A stretch of 64,000 nt of DNA, from assembly GCA_963819075.1 (NCBI GenBank), contig CAWFUP010000001.1:1054001-1118000 (forward strand), given 5' to 3'. Shown here one piece after another: positions 26,301 through 34,729 of this stretch. The notes under the pieces were generated by a model that was not told the DNA's origin, ran no database searches, and saw nothing but the letters and a program-made list of their open reading frames with translations. Every line of letters begins with the position of its first letter. Within the stretch, counting starts at the first letter, position 1. This DNA comes from CAVQBJ01 sp963819075 (GTDB lineage Bacteria; Actinomycetota; Thermoleophilia; Solirubrobacterales; Solirubrobacteraceae). A program made the translations under genes and the position numbers.

Positions 26301-27196
26301 GAGAGTCGACTCCTTCGGGAAACAAGTCGGGCCACGAGGTTCAGGATAAGGATCATCGCCACGAGCGTGAGCGCGGCGCCCCACGCACGGTTTACCACGG
26401 CTGGCGTCGGAGATGTGACGTCGTTGTATATCTGAACCGGCAACGAGTTCATGAAGTTGCTCAGGTTGAACGTCGCGACGTTCGTCGCCGCGGCGGTGAA
26501 CAGCAGCGGCGCCGTCTCGCCGGCGGCGCGGGCCACGGCGAGGAGCATCCCGGTCAGCATTCCCGGCAGCGCCGTCGGTAGGACGACGCTGAAGATGACC
26601 CGCCAGCGAGGCGCGCCGAGCGCGAGCGCCGACTCGCGCAGCGAGTTGGGGACGAGCTGCAGGATCACCTCGGCGGAGCGCACGATGATCGGGAGCATGA
26701 GCAGCGACAGCGCGAGGGCGCCCTTGTACCCCGCGTAGGAGGACCCGGTGCCGACGATCAGCACGATGTAGATGAACAGGCCGAAGATGATCGAGGGGAC
26801 ACCGGTGAGCACGTCGACGAAGAAGCGAACGACGTGGGCAAAGGCGTTGTTGCGACCGTACTCCACGAGCCACACCGCCACGCCGACGCCGATCGGGATC
26901 GCGAGGAGCGAGGCGAGCGCGACCATCTCGATCGTGCCGAGGATCGCGCTCCTTATTCCGCCGATGCTGCTGGCGGCGAAGAATGTGCTCCCGGTCGGGT
27001 CGGTCGTGAAGAACCCCGAGGTCGTCCACGCGCTCAGCCCCTGCTTGAGCAGGTAGTAGACGATGAGGACGAGCGGGACGAGCGCGACGATCGTCGCCGC
27101 GAGAATCGCGCCGCGCACGAAGCGGTCCTTACGCCGGCGGGCGGGGCTCGGCGCGAACCGCGACAGGCGCCCGGCGGCAGCGGACGGCGCGGCCAT
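26297..27196 (-). CDS. pstA: Phosphate ABC permease PstA, copy 2
   Basis: 299 residues from ATG 27196, four bases after the pstC2 stop. Six helices, EAA loop [23 protein letters not shown] and [15 protein letters not shown]. Coupled to pstB2 by ATGA. Confidence 0.94.
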   Translation of the reverse strand: MAAPSAAAGRLSRFAPSPARRRKDRFVRGAILAATIVALVPLVLIVYYLLKQGLSAWTTSGFFTTDPTGSTFFAASSIGGIRSAILGTIEMVALASLLAIPIGVGVAVWLVEYGRNNAFAHVVRFFVDVLTGVPSIIFGLFIYIVLIVGTGSSYAGYKGALALSLLMLPIIVRSAEVILQLVPNSLRESALALGAPRWRVIFSVVLPTALPGMLTGMLLAVARAAGETAPLLFTAAATNVATFNLSNFMNSLPVQIYNDVTSPTPAVVNRAWGAALTLVAMILILNLVARLVSRRSRLS

Positions 27197-27200
27197 CAGC

Positions 27201-28244
27201 TCACGCTCCCGCCGCCGCTCCGGCGGCATCGTCGAGCTCGCGCTGACCGGCCTGCGAGGCCTCGGGCTCGGGCTTGTGGGTGATGCGCGTGCCCCGGTTG
27301 GCGCGCAGCACGACCATGCGCGCGATCCCGTTGACGACGAGCGTCAGCACGAACAGCAGCAGCCCGCAGGCGAAGAGCGCCGAGCGGTGCAGGCCTTGCG
27401 CCTCGCCGAACTCGCTGGGGATGACCGAGGCCAGCGTCTCGCCCTGCTGGAAGAGGTGCTGGGGGATGTTCGGTGAGTTCCCGATGACGATCGTCACCGC
27501 GATCGTCTCGCCGATCGCGCGTCCGAGCCCGAGCATGGCGCCGCTGGTGATCCCCGAACGGCAGTACGGGATCACGGCCATGCGAATCATCTCCCAGCGC
27601 GTCGCACCGAGACCGAGCATCGCCTCCTTGAGGTCTGCGGGAACGGTCGACATCACCTCGCGGCTGATCGCGCTGACGATCGGCAGGATCATGATCGCCA
27701 GCACGAGCCCGGCGATGAAGACGTTCGGGATCGTGACGATGCCGCCGCCGATGAACGGGATGAAGCTCAACGTGTCGGCGAACCACTGCTCGATGGGGCG
27801 CAGCTTGGGCGCGAGGAAGAAGATGCCCCACAGACCCCAGACGACGGACGGCACCGCGGCGAGCAGCTCGACGAGGATCGTCACCGGACCGCGGATGCGC
27901 CGCGGGGCCAGCTCGGTGATGTAAATCGCCGCGGCGACGGCGATCGGGACACCCATCAGCAGCGCGAGGCCGGAGGTGAGCAGCGTGCCGACGACGAGCG
28001 CGAACGCTTCGTAGATGTTCGCGCTGACGTTCCAGTTGTCGACGAACGTGAAGTTGATGACCCCGAACTTCGCGAACGCCGGCTGTGCCTGCTGGTACAG
28101 CTTGATGAAGAAGAAGACGATCAGGACGAGGATGAGCGCCGACAGGATGCCCAGTCCCCACTTGAGCACCCGATCGGGGACGCGCGCCAGCCGCGGCCGC
28201 TCGAGAAGCGAGCGCCCGCGGCTGGTCACGGTGGGGGCTGCCAT
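27201..28244 (-). CDS. pstC: Phosphate ABC permease PstC, copy 2
   Basis: 347 residues. Six helices, EAA loop DLKEAMLGLGATRWEMIRMAVIP, LGRAIGETIAV. Differs from copy 1 by a C-terminal charged tail of about 30 residues. Starts 28 bp after pstS2. Confidence 0.94.
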   Translation of the reverse strand: MAAPTVTSRGRSLLERPRLARVPDRVLKWGLGILSALILVLIVFFFIKLYQQAQPAFAKFGVINFTFVDNWNVSANIYEAFALVVGTLLTSGLALLMGVPIAVAAAIYITELAPRRIRGPVTILVELLAAVPSVVWGLWGIFFLAPKLRPIEQWFADTLSFIPFIGGGIVTIPNVFIAGLVLAIMILPIVSAISREVMSTVPADLKEAMLGLGATRWEMIRMAVIPYCRSGITSGAMLGLGRAIGETIAVTIVIGNSPNIPQHLFQQGETLASVIPSEFGEAQGLHRSALFACGLLLFVLTLVVNGIARMVVLRANRGTRITHKPEPEASQAGQRELDDAAGAAAGA

Positions 28245-28272
28245 CAGTGCCCGCTCGCCGTGCGTCGATGCC

Positions 28273-29382
28273 TCAGCCGGTGACCGGCGAGCCGTTGCAG
28301 GTGATCGTGGCCGCCGCGGCCTTCGACGCCGACAGGATCGTCGGCGGCAGCGCCGCGTAGTACGCCTGCGCCAGGATCGCCTGTCCGGCGCCGAGCCCGT
28401 AGTTGAGGAACTTCACGAGCGTCGTGGCCGCGCCAGAGCCCCCCGGGACCCCGGCCTTGCACGGATCCTTGTAGGAGATGATGAACGTCTGCGAGACGAT
28501 CGGGTAGGCGGACGGGTTCTTCGGGTTGACGATCTGGATGCCGAGGTTCGGCGGGATCGTCAGGCCCGACGCCGCCGCGGTCGTGGAGGCGAGGGTGGGT
28601 GCGACGTAGTTGCCCGACGCATTCTTGACGTCCGCGGTGGTGAACTTGTGCTCGAGCGCGTACGCCTGCTCGACATAGCCGATCGCGCCGGCAGTCTGCT
28701 GCACCGCGCCGGCCACGCCGGCGTTGCCCTTCGCGCCCGTGCCGGTCGGCCACTGGACGTCCTTGCCGCTGCCGACCTTCGAGGCCCACGCGGGGTCGAC
28801 CGCGGCGAGGAACGTGGTGAAGCCTGCGGTCGTGCCGGAGGAATCGGAGCGGTGAACGACGGTGATCGGCGTGCTCGGCAGGTTGACGCCGGGGTTGAGC
28901 GACTTGATCGCCGGGTCGTTCCAGGTCTTGATCGAGCCCAAGAAGATGTCCGCGATCGTCGTGCCGTTCAACTTCAGCCCGGAGGCGACGCCCGGCAGGT
29001 TGTAGGACACGGTGATCGCGCCGAAGAACATCGGGATCTGGATCGCCGGGCTGCCCGACTTCGCGAGCGTGGCGAAGTCAGCCGGCTTCAGCGGCGGGTC
29101 GCTCGCTCCGAAGTCGACCGTCTTGGCCTCCAGCGAGGTGATGCCGGCGCCCGAGCCGACCGACTGGTAGTTGAGCGTGAAGCCCGACGAGCCCCACTGC
29201 TCGTAGACCGGAGCTGCGAACGTCGATCCGGCGCCCGACAGCGTGCCGGAGCCGCCGGAGGCCGCCGCGCTCGCGCCCGAGCTCGAGGTCGTCGTGCTCG
29301 AGCTGCTCGAGCTGCCGCAGGCCGCGAGGGCAAGCGTGAGCGCGCCCGCGCCCAGGATCGCCCCGATCGTATGTCGTCTCAC
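28273..29382 (-). CDS. pstS: Phosphate-binding lipoprotein PstS, copy 2
   Basis: 369 residues from GTG 29382 with AGGAG at good distance. Lipobox LALAACGSSSSSS, a Ser/Thr linker, then SGAGSTFAAPVYEQWG, DFGASDPPLK and HRSDSSGTT. A lipid-anchored copy paired with its own PstCAB, in contrast to the unanchored PstS1. The PHO repeats at 29529 lie 147 bp upstream within the preceding gene. Confidence 0.95.
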   Translation of the reverse strand: MRRHTIGAILGAGALTLALAACGSSSSSSTTTSSSGASAAASGGSGTLSGAGSTFAAPVYEQWGSSGFTLNYQSVGSGAGITSLEAKTVDFGASDPPLKPADFATLAKSGSPAIQIPMFFGAITVSYNLPGVASGLKLNGTTIADIFLGSIKTWNDPAIKSLNPGVNLPSTPITVVHRSDSSGTTAGFTTFLAAVDPAWASKVGSGKDVQWPTGTGAKGNAGVAGAVQQTAGAIGYVEQAYALEHKFTTADVKNASGNYVAPTLASTTAAASGLTIPPNLGIQIVNPKNPSAYPIVSQTFIISYKDPCKAGVPGGSGAATTLVKFLNYGLGAGQAILAQAYYAALPPTILSASKAAAATITCNGSPVTG

Positions 29383-29511
29383 AACATCTCCTCTGATCGG
29401 TGAAGGGGTCCTCGCGCACGCCCATGCCTCAGACGGCGGGCACCGCGGTCGGACGCGCAGTCGGCACCGCGATCGGTGCCCAGCGACGCGCCGCGTCCGC
29501 GCCGCAGTCTG

Positions 29512-29892
29512 TTAGTCGGCCAGAGCCGGCGTGTGAAAATCTCGTGAAGGCTGGGGCTGGAAACGGTACCCGAACCCCGGGTGCGTGTGTATGAAGCGGC
29601 GATCGGGCATCGCGGCTTCGAGCTTGCTGCGCAGCTTGCTCACGTAGACATCGACGGAGCGGTCGCCCGGCCGGACCGGCCGGCCCCACACCGTCTGGTA
29701 GAGCTCATCGCGCGACACGATGCCGCCGGCCCGCTGGACGAGCGCGACGAGGAGCTGGAACTCGCGCACGGACAGCGTCAGGGCGCGGCCGGTGGCCAGG
29801 ACGAGGCCCTCGCCGAGCCGGATCTCGAGCTCACCCGCGTACAGCGTCCCTGGTTGTCCGCTCTCGGCCACCGCATGCGCAGCCTCGCGCAC
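29512..29892 (-). CDS. Receiver-less PhoB-type winged-helix protein
   Basis: 126 residues from GTG 29892. Only the OmpR/PhoB DNA-binding domain is encoded: GELEIRLGEG, LSVREFQLLVALVQRAGG, DRSVDVYVSKLRSKLEAAM, FIHTHPGFGYRF. The last 40 residues closely parallel the full-length regulator at 23746 (IHTHFGIGYRF), so this is a paralogue that lacks phosphorylation control. There is no room for a receiver: the start is 95 bp from a gene on the other strand. It heads the pst2 operon. It might compete with, or act beside, the full-length regulator. Confidence 0.85.
   Translation of the reverse strand: MREAAHAVAESGQPGTLYAGELEIRLGEGLVLATGRALTLSVREFQLLVALVQRAGGIVSRDELYQTVWGRPVRPGDRSVDVYVSKLRSKLEAAMPDRRFIHTHPGFGYRFQPQPSRDFHTPALAD
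29529..29550 (-). promoter_or_regulatory. PHO box within the winged-helix gene, upstream of pstS2
   Basis: Minus-strand units CCTTCACGAGA (29540-29550) and TTTTCACACGC (29529-29539), both with TCAC cores at an 11-bp step, oriented toward pstS2. Confidence 0.65.
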
Positions 29893-29904
29893 CTGCGCGC
29901 GAGC

Positions 29905-29948
29905 GAGCGTTACAAAGCCGTGATGGCACCGTAAAGAAGTCGTGAAAA
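29905..29948 (-). promoter_or_regulatory. PHO box: four tandem 11-bp repeats, winged-helix/DUF47 genes
   Basis: Minus-strand units with cores TCAC, TTAC, TCAC and TAAC at exact 11-bp steps (for example TTTTCACGACT at 29938-29948), filling half of the 95-bp gap between divergent genes. Oriented toward the winged-helix gene and pst2 operon, 13 bp before its GTG. Confidence 0.8.
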
Positions 29949-29987
29949 GTGGCGAGCGCGGCGCCTGCGGACAACTACTCTCCGTCG

Positions 29988-30629
29988 ATGGGGATTCTGA
30001 ACGGCGGTTTCGACCCGCGCCTCATGCGGCTACTCGATGACGCCGGGCGCAACGTCCAGCGGGCCGCGCGCATCCTGCGCGACCTGCTCGCGGAGTTCCC
30101 CGAGCGGCCGGCGCTCGCGGACGAGCTCGTCGCCTGCGAGCAGGAGGGCGATCGCATCACGCATGACATCATCCACCGGCTCGCCGTGACCCGTCGCATC
30201 CGCGCCCCGTTCGGCGCCGGGGATGGCCATGTCCTGGCCACCGCGCTCGACGACATCGTCGACAACGCCGAGCAGGCCGCCGCGCTGCTCGGTCTGTATG
30301 GCGTAGAGGCCCCGATGGAGCAGGCCGTCGAGTTCGCCGAGGTGCTCGTGGGCGCCTCCGAGCAGATCGCCCGCGCGCTGCACGGTCTGCGCCACGGGGT
30401 CGATCTCGGCCCCCAGCTCGTCGAGATCCACCGCCTCGAGAACGAGGGCGACCGACTTCAGCGTGACGGCGTGGCGTCACTGTTCGCGAGCGGGACGGAC
30501 CCGATGGTCGTCATCCGCTGGAAGGACATCTTCGAGTCACTCGAGGCGGCGGTCGACTCGTGCGAGACCGTCGCCCATGTGCTCGAGGGCATCACGCTCA
30601 AGCAGCGCGGGCGTCGCGTGTGGGTGTAG
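29988..30629 (+). CDS. DUF47/PhoU-like protein (Pit accessory type)
   Basis: 213 residues from ATG 29988 (a GTG at 29949 is possible). All-helical, with the DUF47 pattern: LVACEQEGDRITHDIIHRL, DDIVDNAEQAAAL, IHRLENEGDRLQRDGVASLF, IRWKDIFESLEAAVDSCETVAHVLEGI. These proteins usually accompany the low-affinity Pit transporter, but no pit gene is adjacent; a broken transporter/regulator pair follows. Divergent from the pst2 operon across a PHO box. Confidence 0.88.
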   Translation: MGILNGGFDPRLMRLLDDAGRNVQRAARILRDLLAEFPERPALADELVACEQEGDRITHDIIHRLAVTRRIRAPFGAGDGHVLATALDDIVDNAEQAAALLGLYGVEAPMEQAVEFAEVLVGASEQIARALHGLRHGVDLGPQLVEIHRLENEGDRLQRDGVASLFASGTDPMVVIRWKDIFESLEAAVDSCETVAHVLEGITLKQRGRRVWV

Positions 30630-31169
30630 CGGCACCGCCGCCTCGCGCCGGGCCGACAGCAGCCAGAGGCCCGTGGCGGCGGCGATCGCGGCCCATACGC
30701 CGAGCGCCGCCGCCAGTCCGTGCCCGGAGGCGATCGGCGAGACAGCGGCCGACGGGGTCGCGTTGCGCGCGGCGGCGTACACGGCGCTGGCGACGGCGAT
30801 CCCCAGCGCGGTCCCGAGCGCGCGCGTGACGTTCAACATGCCGCTCACAACACCTGCGGACCCGTCGGGTGCCGCGCCCATGATCGCGGCGTTGTTGGCG
30901 GGGGTGAACGCGCCGAGCCCGGCACCGGCGAGCGCCAGCCCGGCGATGCGGGCCGCGGGCGAGTGTTCGGCGGCGACGAGCAGCACGCCGGCCGCGGCGA
31001 GCAGCATGCCGCCGGCCGAGACGAGCCGGCCGCCGCGGGCGTCGCTCACGCGCCCGGCGAACGGCGCGACGACGGCGAGCGCGGCGGGTAGCGCGACGAG
31101 TTGCGCCCCGACGAGCGCCGGGGACACGCGCAGCGCCGCGAGGGCGACCGCCGGGGTCAGTCCCCGCAT
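30537..31169 (-). pseudogene. MFS transporter, C-terminal half only
   Basis: About 210 residues (ATG 31169 is the first possible start) match the second half of a 14-helix drug/proton antiporter: GLTPAVALAALRVSPALVG, PFAGRVSDARGGR, NNAAIMGAAPDGSAGVVSGMLN, GTALGIAVASAVYAA. The first seven or so helices are missing; homology stops near 31160, where a LysR fragment on the other strand begins. The 3' end overlaps the DUF47 gene by 93 bp. Confidence 0.8.
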
Positions 31170-31398
31170 CGCCGTGGAGACGGCGGCGCGCGAGGCGATC
31201 GTTCCGCTCGTGCTCGCCGGCGCCGGGGCCGCGCTGCTCCCGGCGCCGCTCGCTCGCGAGGCCGGGCGTCGCGGCGCCGTCGTCCGCGAGCCGCGCCCGC
31301 GAATCACGCGACGCATCGGCATCGTCCACCGCGACGCGCCGCTGTCGCCGGCCGCTCGGGCGTTCCTCGAGGTGGCCGGCCTGGCCGTGGCGCGCTGA
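31160..31398 (+). pseudogene. LysR-family regulator, C-terminal fragment
   Basis: About 78 residues, VETAAREAIVPLVLAGAGAALLP then ITRRIGIVHRDAPLSPAARAFLEVAGL, match the last quarter of a LysR effector domain. The helix-turn-helix and most of the effector domain are absent. It abuts the 5'-truncated MFS gene, as if a divergent MFS/LysR pair lost its middle. Confidence 0.75.
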
Positions 31399-31405
31399 GC
31401 GCCGG

Positions 31406-34381
31406 TCAGCCGTGGCGGCGCTTGGCCGTCTTCGAGACGTGCCGCGCGGCCGCACGCGCACGACGCGGCGCGGGCGGGCGCGTCGGTGACGCCGGCACCC
31501 GGCCGGCGACCTCGAGCAGCGCGCGGCCGGTGCTGACCCGCATGACGCTGGTCAGGATCCCCGGTGCGTACCGGATCGTGCGGTGGGCGATCGGAGTCGC
31601 GGTCGTCCGCGCGACGGGCGCGGTCTGCGGTGTGGGCGTGGTCACGCTCGAGCTCGACTGGCTGGAGATGCTCGCGGTCTGCGCGCCGGCCGGCGCGCTC
31701 TTTGCGCGCAGGACCGCGGCCGGATCGGGCACCGAGGCGCCGGACTTCTTCGGCGAGATCGCAGGCTGGGGGATGGCGAGCATCCGCAGCACCAGCTCGT
31801 TCCAGCGGCTCGGTGAGAGGGCGAAGCCGAGCGACGCAGCGGCGGCCGTGGCGGCTGTCGCCGCCGGATCGACGGCGGAGAAGACGACCTCGATGCGATC
31901 GGCGTGGTCGGGGAGCGCGATCGTGTTCTGCGCGCCCGGGAACGACTTCAGGCTGACGATCTGCGTCGGGTACATGCTGCCCTGCAGCTCGAGCAGGCGC
32001 TCGATCGTCGTCTCGGCGATCGAGCCCGGCCCCTGGTGGCCGAGGATGGGCACGCCGTTGACGCCGGTGATGTCGAGCGACGTGGAGCTGCCGCCGAGCG
32101 TGGCGTCGGCCGTGCTCGCGAGCCCCTGGCCGCCGCAGCGGACGTTGGCCACCGACGGATCGAGGCCGCTGACGACGAGGTACTCGAGCGTCGCCAGCAC
32201 GCGGCGGTCCACGCGACCGGCGGCGACGTCGGCGCGGGCACAGGCGCCGAGCTGGATGTGCGGGTCGGCGAGCACGAGGCGCTGCAGGTCGGACTTGCTG
32301 AGCAGGACGACTCGGCCGGCCGAGGCGGCGAGAGAGTCCGGGCCGACGAGCGGCTGCAGTCCGAGATGACGATGCAGCAGCGTCGTCTCCAGCTGTGACC
32401 AGGCGTCGAGGAACGGGCGAGGGTCGACGAGCTGAGCGTGCGCGCCGGCCGGGCGCAGCTCGAAGGAGAGGTGCGGGCGCGCCACCGCGGTACCGGCACC
32501 GAGGCGGCCGAGGATCGTGCCGGCGAGCACCTCCGAGCCGGCGCGCAGCGGGACGAGCTGGAGCTGGTCGGGCTTCAGCCCGAAGTCGGCCGTGTAGTAC
32601 TCGCTCATATTGGTGCTCGGAGCCGGCCGCGAGGCGGGCTTGCGGCGAGCGCGGTGCTCGGGCGCACGCCGCACGGGCGCCGCGATGGCGCTGTCGAGGA
32701 GCGAGGTGAGCGTGCGCGGCGCCGCCCGCAGGTCGAAGCTGCCCGCGAGTGCCTGCACGGCGGAGCTCGGAGTGGGGGTCGCCGTCGGGGCCGTGCTCGA
32801 CGGGGTGGCGCCGGTGGCGCCGCTCGCGCCCGTGGGGCCGGTGGCGCCGCTCGCGCCCGTGGGGCCGGTGGGGCCAGTGCCGGCGCTCGTCGGCAGGTGA
32901 TCCCCTGCCGTTGCCGGAGCGTTCGGGGCCGGGGCGCCGGGCACCGGGGAGGCGTCGTTCGGATGGGGCACCGACGTCGGTGTCGGCGGGTTCGGGATCG
33001 GGTAGAGCGACTCGATCGACGCGAGGTTGCCGTACGTGTACGTGTTGCCGTAGGCGTCGCGCAGCTCCACGTAGCGTCCGAGGCGCCGGCTGTAGCCGAT
33101 CTTGCTGACGACCCCGTTCTGCACCGCGACGACGGCTGCGTTCGGCTCGGCGTAGATCGTCGTGCTCGTCGGGGCGCCGCTGGCCGTCGGCTGCAGCGTG
33201 GGTGCCGCCGACAGGGCGGAGGTGCCCGCGGTGGTCGCCGCCGGCGCAACGCCGTTCGCCGCGCCCGCCGGTGTGGCAGAGGCGCTCGGCGAGTAGGAGG
33301 GACGATCGTGGGGCTGGATCGGGAAGTGACCGTCGGCGAGATCACTGAGGGCGTCGACCATCGTGCTCGGCAGACCGCCGAGGAGCTGGGCGCGCAGCAG
33401 CACCGACTGGACATACGCGGCCGAGTGGTTGTAGGCGAAGATCGCTGTCTTGATGTCGTGCTGCCCGCCGGCGGCCTTCAGATAGCGGGCGGCGGCGAAG
33501 ATCGCATCGGCCGGGTTATACGGATCGGCGACCCCGTCGCCCGCTGCGTCGACGCCGTAGACGGTCCATTCCGGGGGCATGAACTGCATCCAGCCCTCCG
33601 CGCCTGCGCTCGAGATGTTCAGATCGTTGCCGTAGTCGGTCTCGACCTCGTTGATGGCGGCGAGCACCTGCCACGGGATCCCGTATGCGCTGGCCGCCGC
33701 CTGGTAGATCGGCAACAGGAACACGGGCACGTGGTAGCTCTGGATGAAGAAGTCCGGCAGGTTCGACCCGGGCCCGGGGAGGAGCGAGAACCCGCCGGGA
33801 AGCACGCCGTTGAGCGGGTTGGCGGCCTCGCTCAGCGTCGGAGGCGGCGCCGCCGTCTTGGCGGTAGCCCGCGCGTGAGCGGAGCCGCGCTTGCCCGTCG
33901 AGTGCGCCGCGGCGGGCCGGAGCCGACGACCGGTCGTCGTCTGCGGCTGTGGCGCGCCGGACACCGGCAGCGGTCCGGAGCCCGAGCCGTTCTGGCCGGA
34001 GATGCTCGGACCGGTCGGCCCGGACGCCCCGGTCGGCCCGGACGCCCCGGTGGAGCTCGACGTGGTCGACGGTGAGCTGGGCTGGGCGAGCGCCGTCGTG
34101 CTCGTATCCAGCGCCGGAGCGTCGGAAGTCGTCGTCGCCGTCGCACTCGGGGCGCGCGTCGCGGTGCTCGTCGTGGTCGCGCTCGTGCCCGCGCCGATCG
34201 CCGTGCTCGTCGTCGTGCTCGAGCTCGTACCGAGGTTGACGACGATGCGCGGCTGGAGCTGGCTGTCGCCGTGGGCGGTGCCGGCCGCCTCGGCGGGTTG
34301 GGGCGAACGGTCGAACGCCGCGAACGCGGCAAGGGCCATCAACGCGACTGCGCGCGATCGAACGCGCCTGAGAGAGCTCAT
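31406..34381 (-). CDS. Secreted transglycosylase with degenerate M23 domain and collagen-like linkers
   Basis: 991 residues. Signal peptide (1-33), Ser/Thr/Pro linker, GASGPTG tract (111-126), then a lytic transglycosylase domain (about 215-335) with GIPWQVLAAINEVETDYG (catalytic Glu likely 247), GAEGWMQFMP and ADAIFAAARYL. Next an M23 (LytM) fold split in two: EPNAAVVAVQNGVVSKIGY (412-430) and LRAGSEVLAGTILGRLG (612-628), with about 150 residues including GPTGAS repeats (503-526) between. The metal His of M23 are replaced (HLSF instead of HxH), so it should bind rather than cut peptides. C-terminal 300 residues unknown. PHO repeats lie 47 bp upstream. Confidence 0.82.
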   Translation of the reverse strand: MSSLRRVRSRAVALMALAAFAAFDRSPQPAEAAGTAHGDSQLQPRIVVNLGTSSSTTTSTAIGAGTSATTTSTATRAPSATATTTSDAPALDTSTTALAQPSSPSTTSSSTGASGPTGASGPTGPSISGQNGSGSGPLPVSGAPQPQTTTGRRLRPAAAHSTGKRGSAHARATAKTAAPPPTLSEAANPLNGVLPGGFSLLPGPGSNLPDFFIQSYHVPVFLLPIYQAAASAYGIPWQVLAAINEVETDYGNDLNISSAGAEGWMQFMPPEWTVYGVDAAGDGVADPYNPADAIFAAARYLKAAGGQHDIKTAIFAYNHSAAYVQSVLLRAQLLGGLPSTMVDALSDLADGHFPIQPHDRPSYSPSASATPAGAANGVAPAATTAGTSALSAAPTLQPTASGAPTSTTIYAEPNAAVVAVQNGVVSKIGYSRRLGRYVELRDAYGNTYTYGNLASIESLYPIPNPPTPTSVPHPNDASPVPGAPAPNAPATAGDHLPTSAGTGPTGPTGASGATGPTGASGATGATPSSTAPTATPTPSSAVQALAGSFDLRAAPRTLTSLLDSAIAAPVRRAPEHRARRKPASRPAPSTNMSEYYTADFGLKPDQLQLVPLRAGSEVLAGTILGRLGAGTAVARPHLSFELRPAGAHAQLVDPRPFLDAWSQLETTLLHRHLGLQPLVGPDSLAASAGRVVLLSKSDLQRLVLADPHIQLGACARADVAAGRVDRRVLATLEYLVVSGLDPSVANVRCGGQGLASTADATLGGSSTSLDITGVNGVPILGHQGPGSIAETTIERLLELQGSMYPTQIVSLKSFPGAQNTIALPDHADRIEVVFSAVDPAATAATAAAASLGFALSPSRWNELVLRMLAIPQPAISPKKSGASVPDPAAVLRAKSAPAGAQTASISSQSSSSVTTPTPQTAPVARTTATPIAHRTIRYAPGILTSVMRVSTGRALLEVAGRVPASPTRPPAPRRARAAARHVSKTAKRRHG

Positions 34382-34427
34382 CGCAGGTGGTCGGGCGCGC
34401 TCATCGGGATCGGGGCACCGTACGGGG

Positions 34428-34460
34428 TCCCGCTAAAGAAGACGTGAACATCTATTGAAC
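34428..34460 (-). promoter_or_regulatory. PHO box: three tandem 11-bp repeats, transglycosylase gene
   Basis: Minus-strand units GTTCAATAGAT (34450-34460) and GTTCACGTCTT (34439-34449), then one with core TTAG (34428-34438), ending 47 bp before the start. The middle unit shares GTCTT with a unit at pstS1 (15065-15075). Confidence 0.75.
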
Positions 34461-34729
34461 ATCGGGTGCGCTGCGTCGGCCGCGAGGGCCGAGCCAGCCG
34501 GTGCGTGGCCGAGCGGGCGAGGGATCGCGAGCACCCGGCTCGTCGGTCGGTTGGGCAGGGGTGGCGACAGCACAGTTATGGATATCGGCACGTTAACTGA
34601 GGCGCCTGAGCGGATGTTGCACCACGCCGTAGTGTGCCGCGGCCGGCGGACCCGTTGCGCGGCACCGCGACGCCGCACACCCTTCGCTCCCAACAAAGGA
34701 TGCGCGACCCGCTCGCCGCCCCCGCGTTT
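34461..34729. other. Non-coding gap
   Basis: Beyond the PHO repeats this stretch up to the deacetylase stop shows no credible coding sequence. It is less GC-rich in the middle (34570-34610) and probably holds the transglycosylase promoter and the 3' end of the leftward deacetylase message. Confidence 0.5.

Noticed and set aside
29560..29600. tRNA-like GGTACCCGAACCCCGGG stretch
   Set aside because: It is the coding sequence for the conserved GFGYRF end of the winged-helix protein; no acceptor stem or anticodon arm can be drawn.
30463..31160. Rightward frame leading into the LysR fragment, read as a full gene
   Set aside because: Only the part after about 31160 resembles LysR; the left part is antisense to the MFS remnant.
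32438..34075. Rightward frame of about 545 codons opposite the transglycosylase gene
   Set aside because: Mirror of the Ala/Thr/Pro repeats; no homology and no sensible start.
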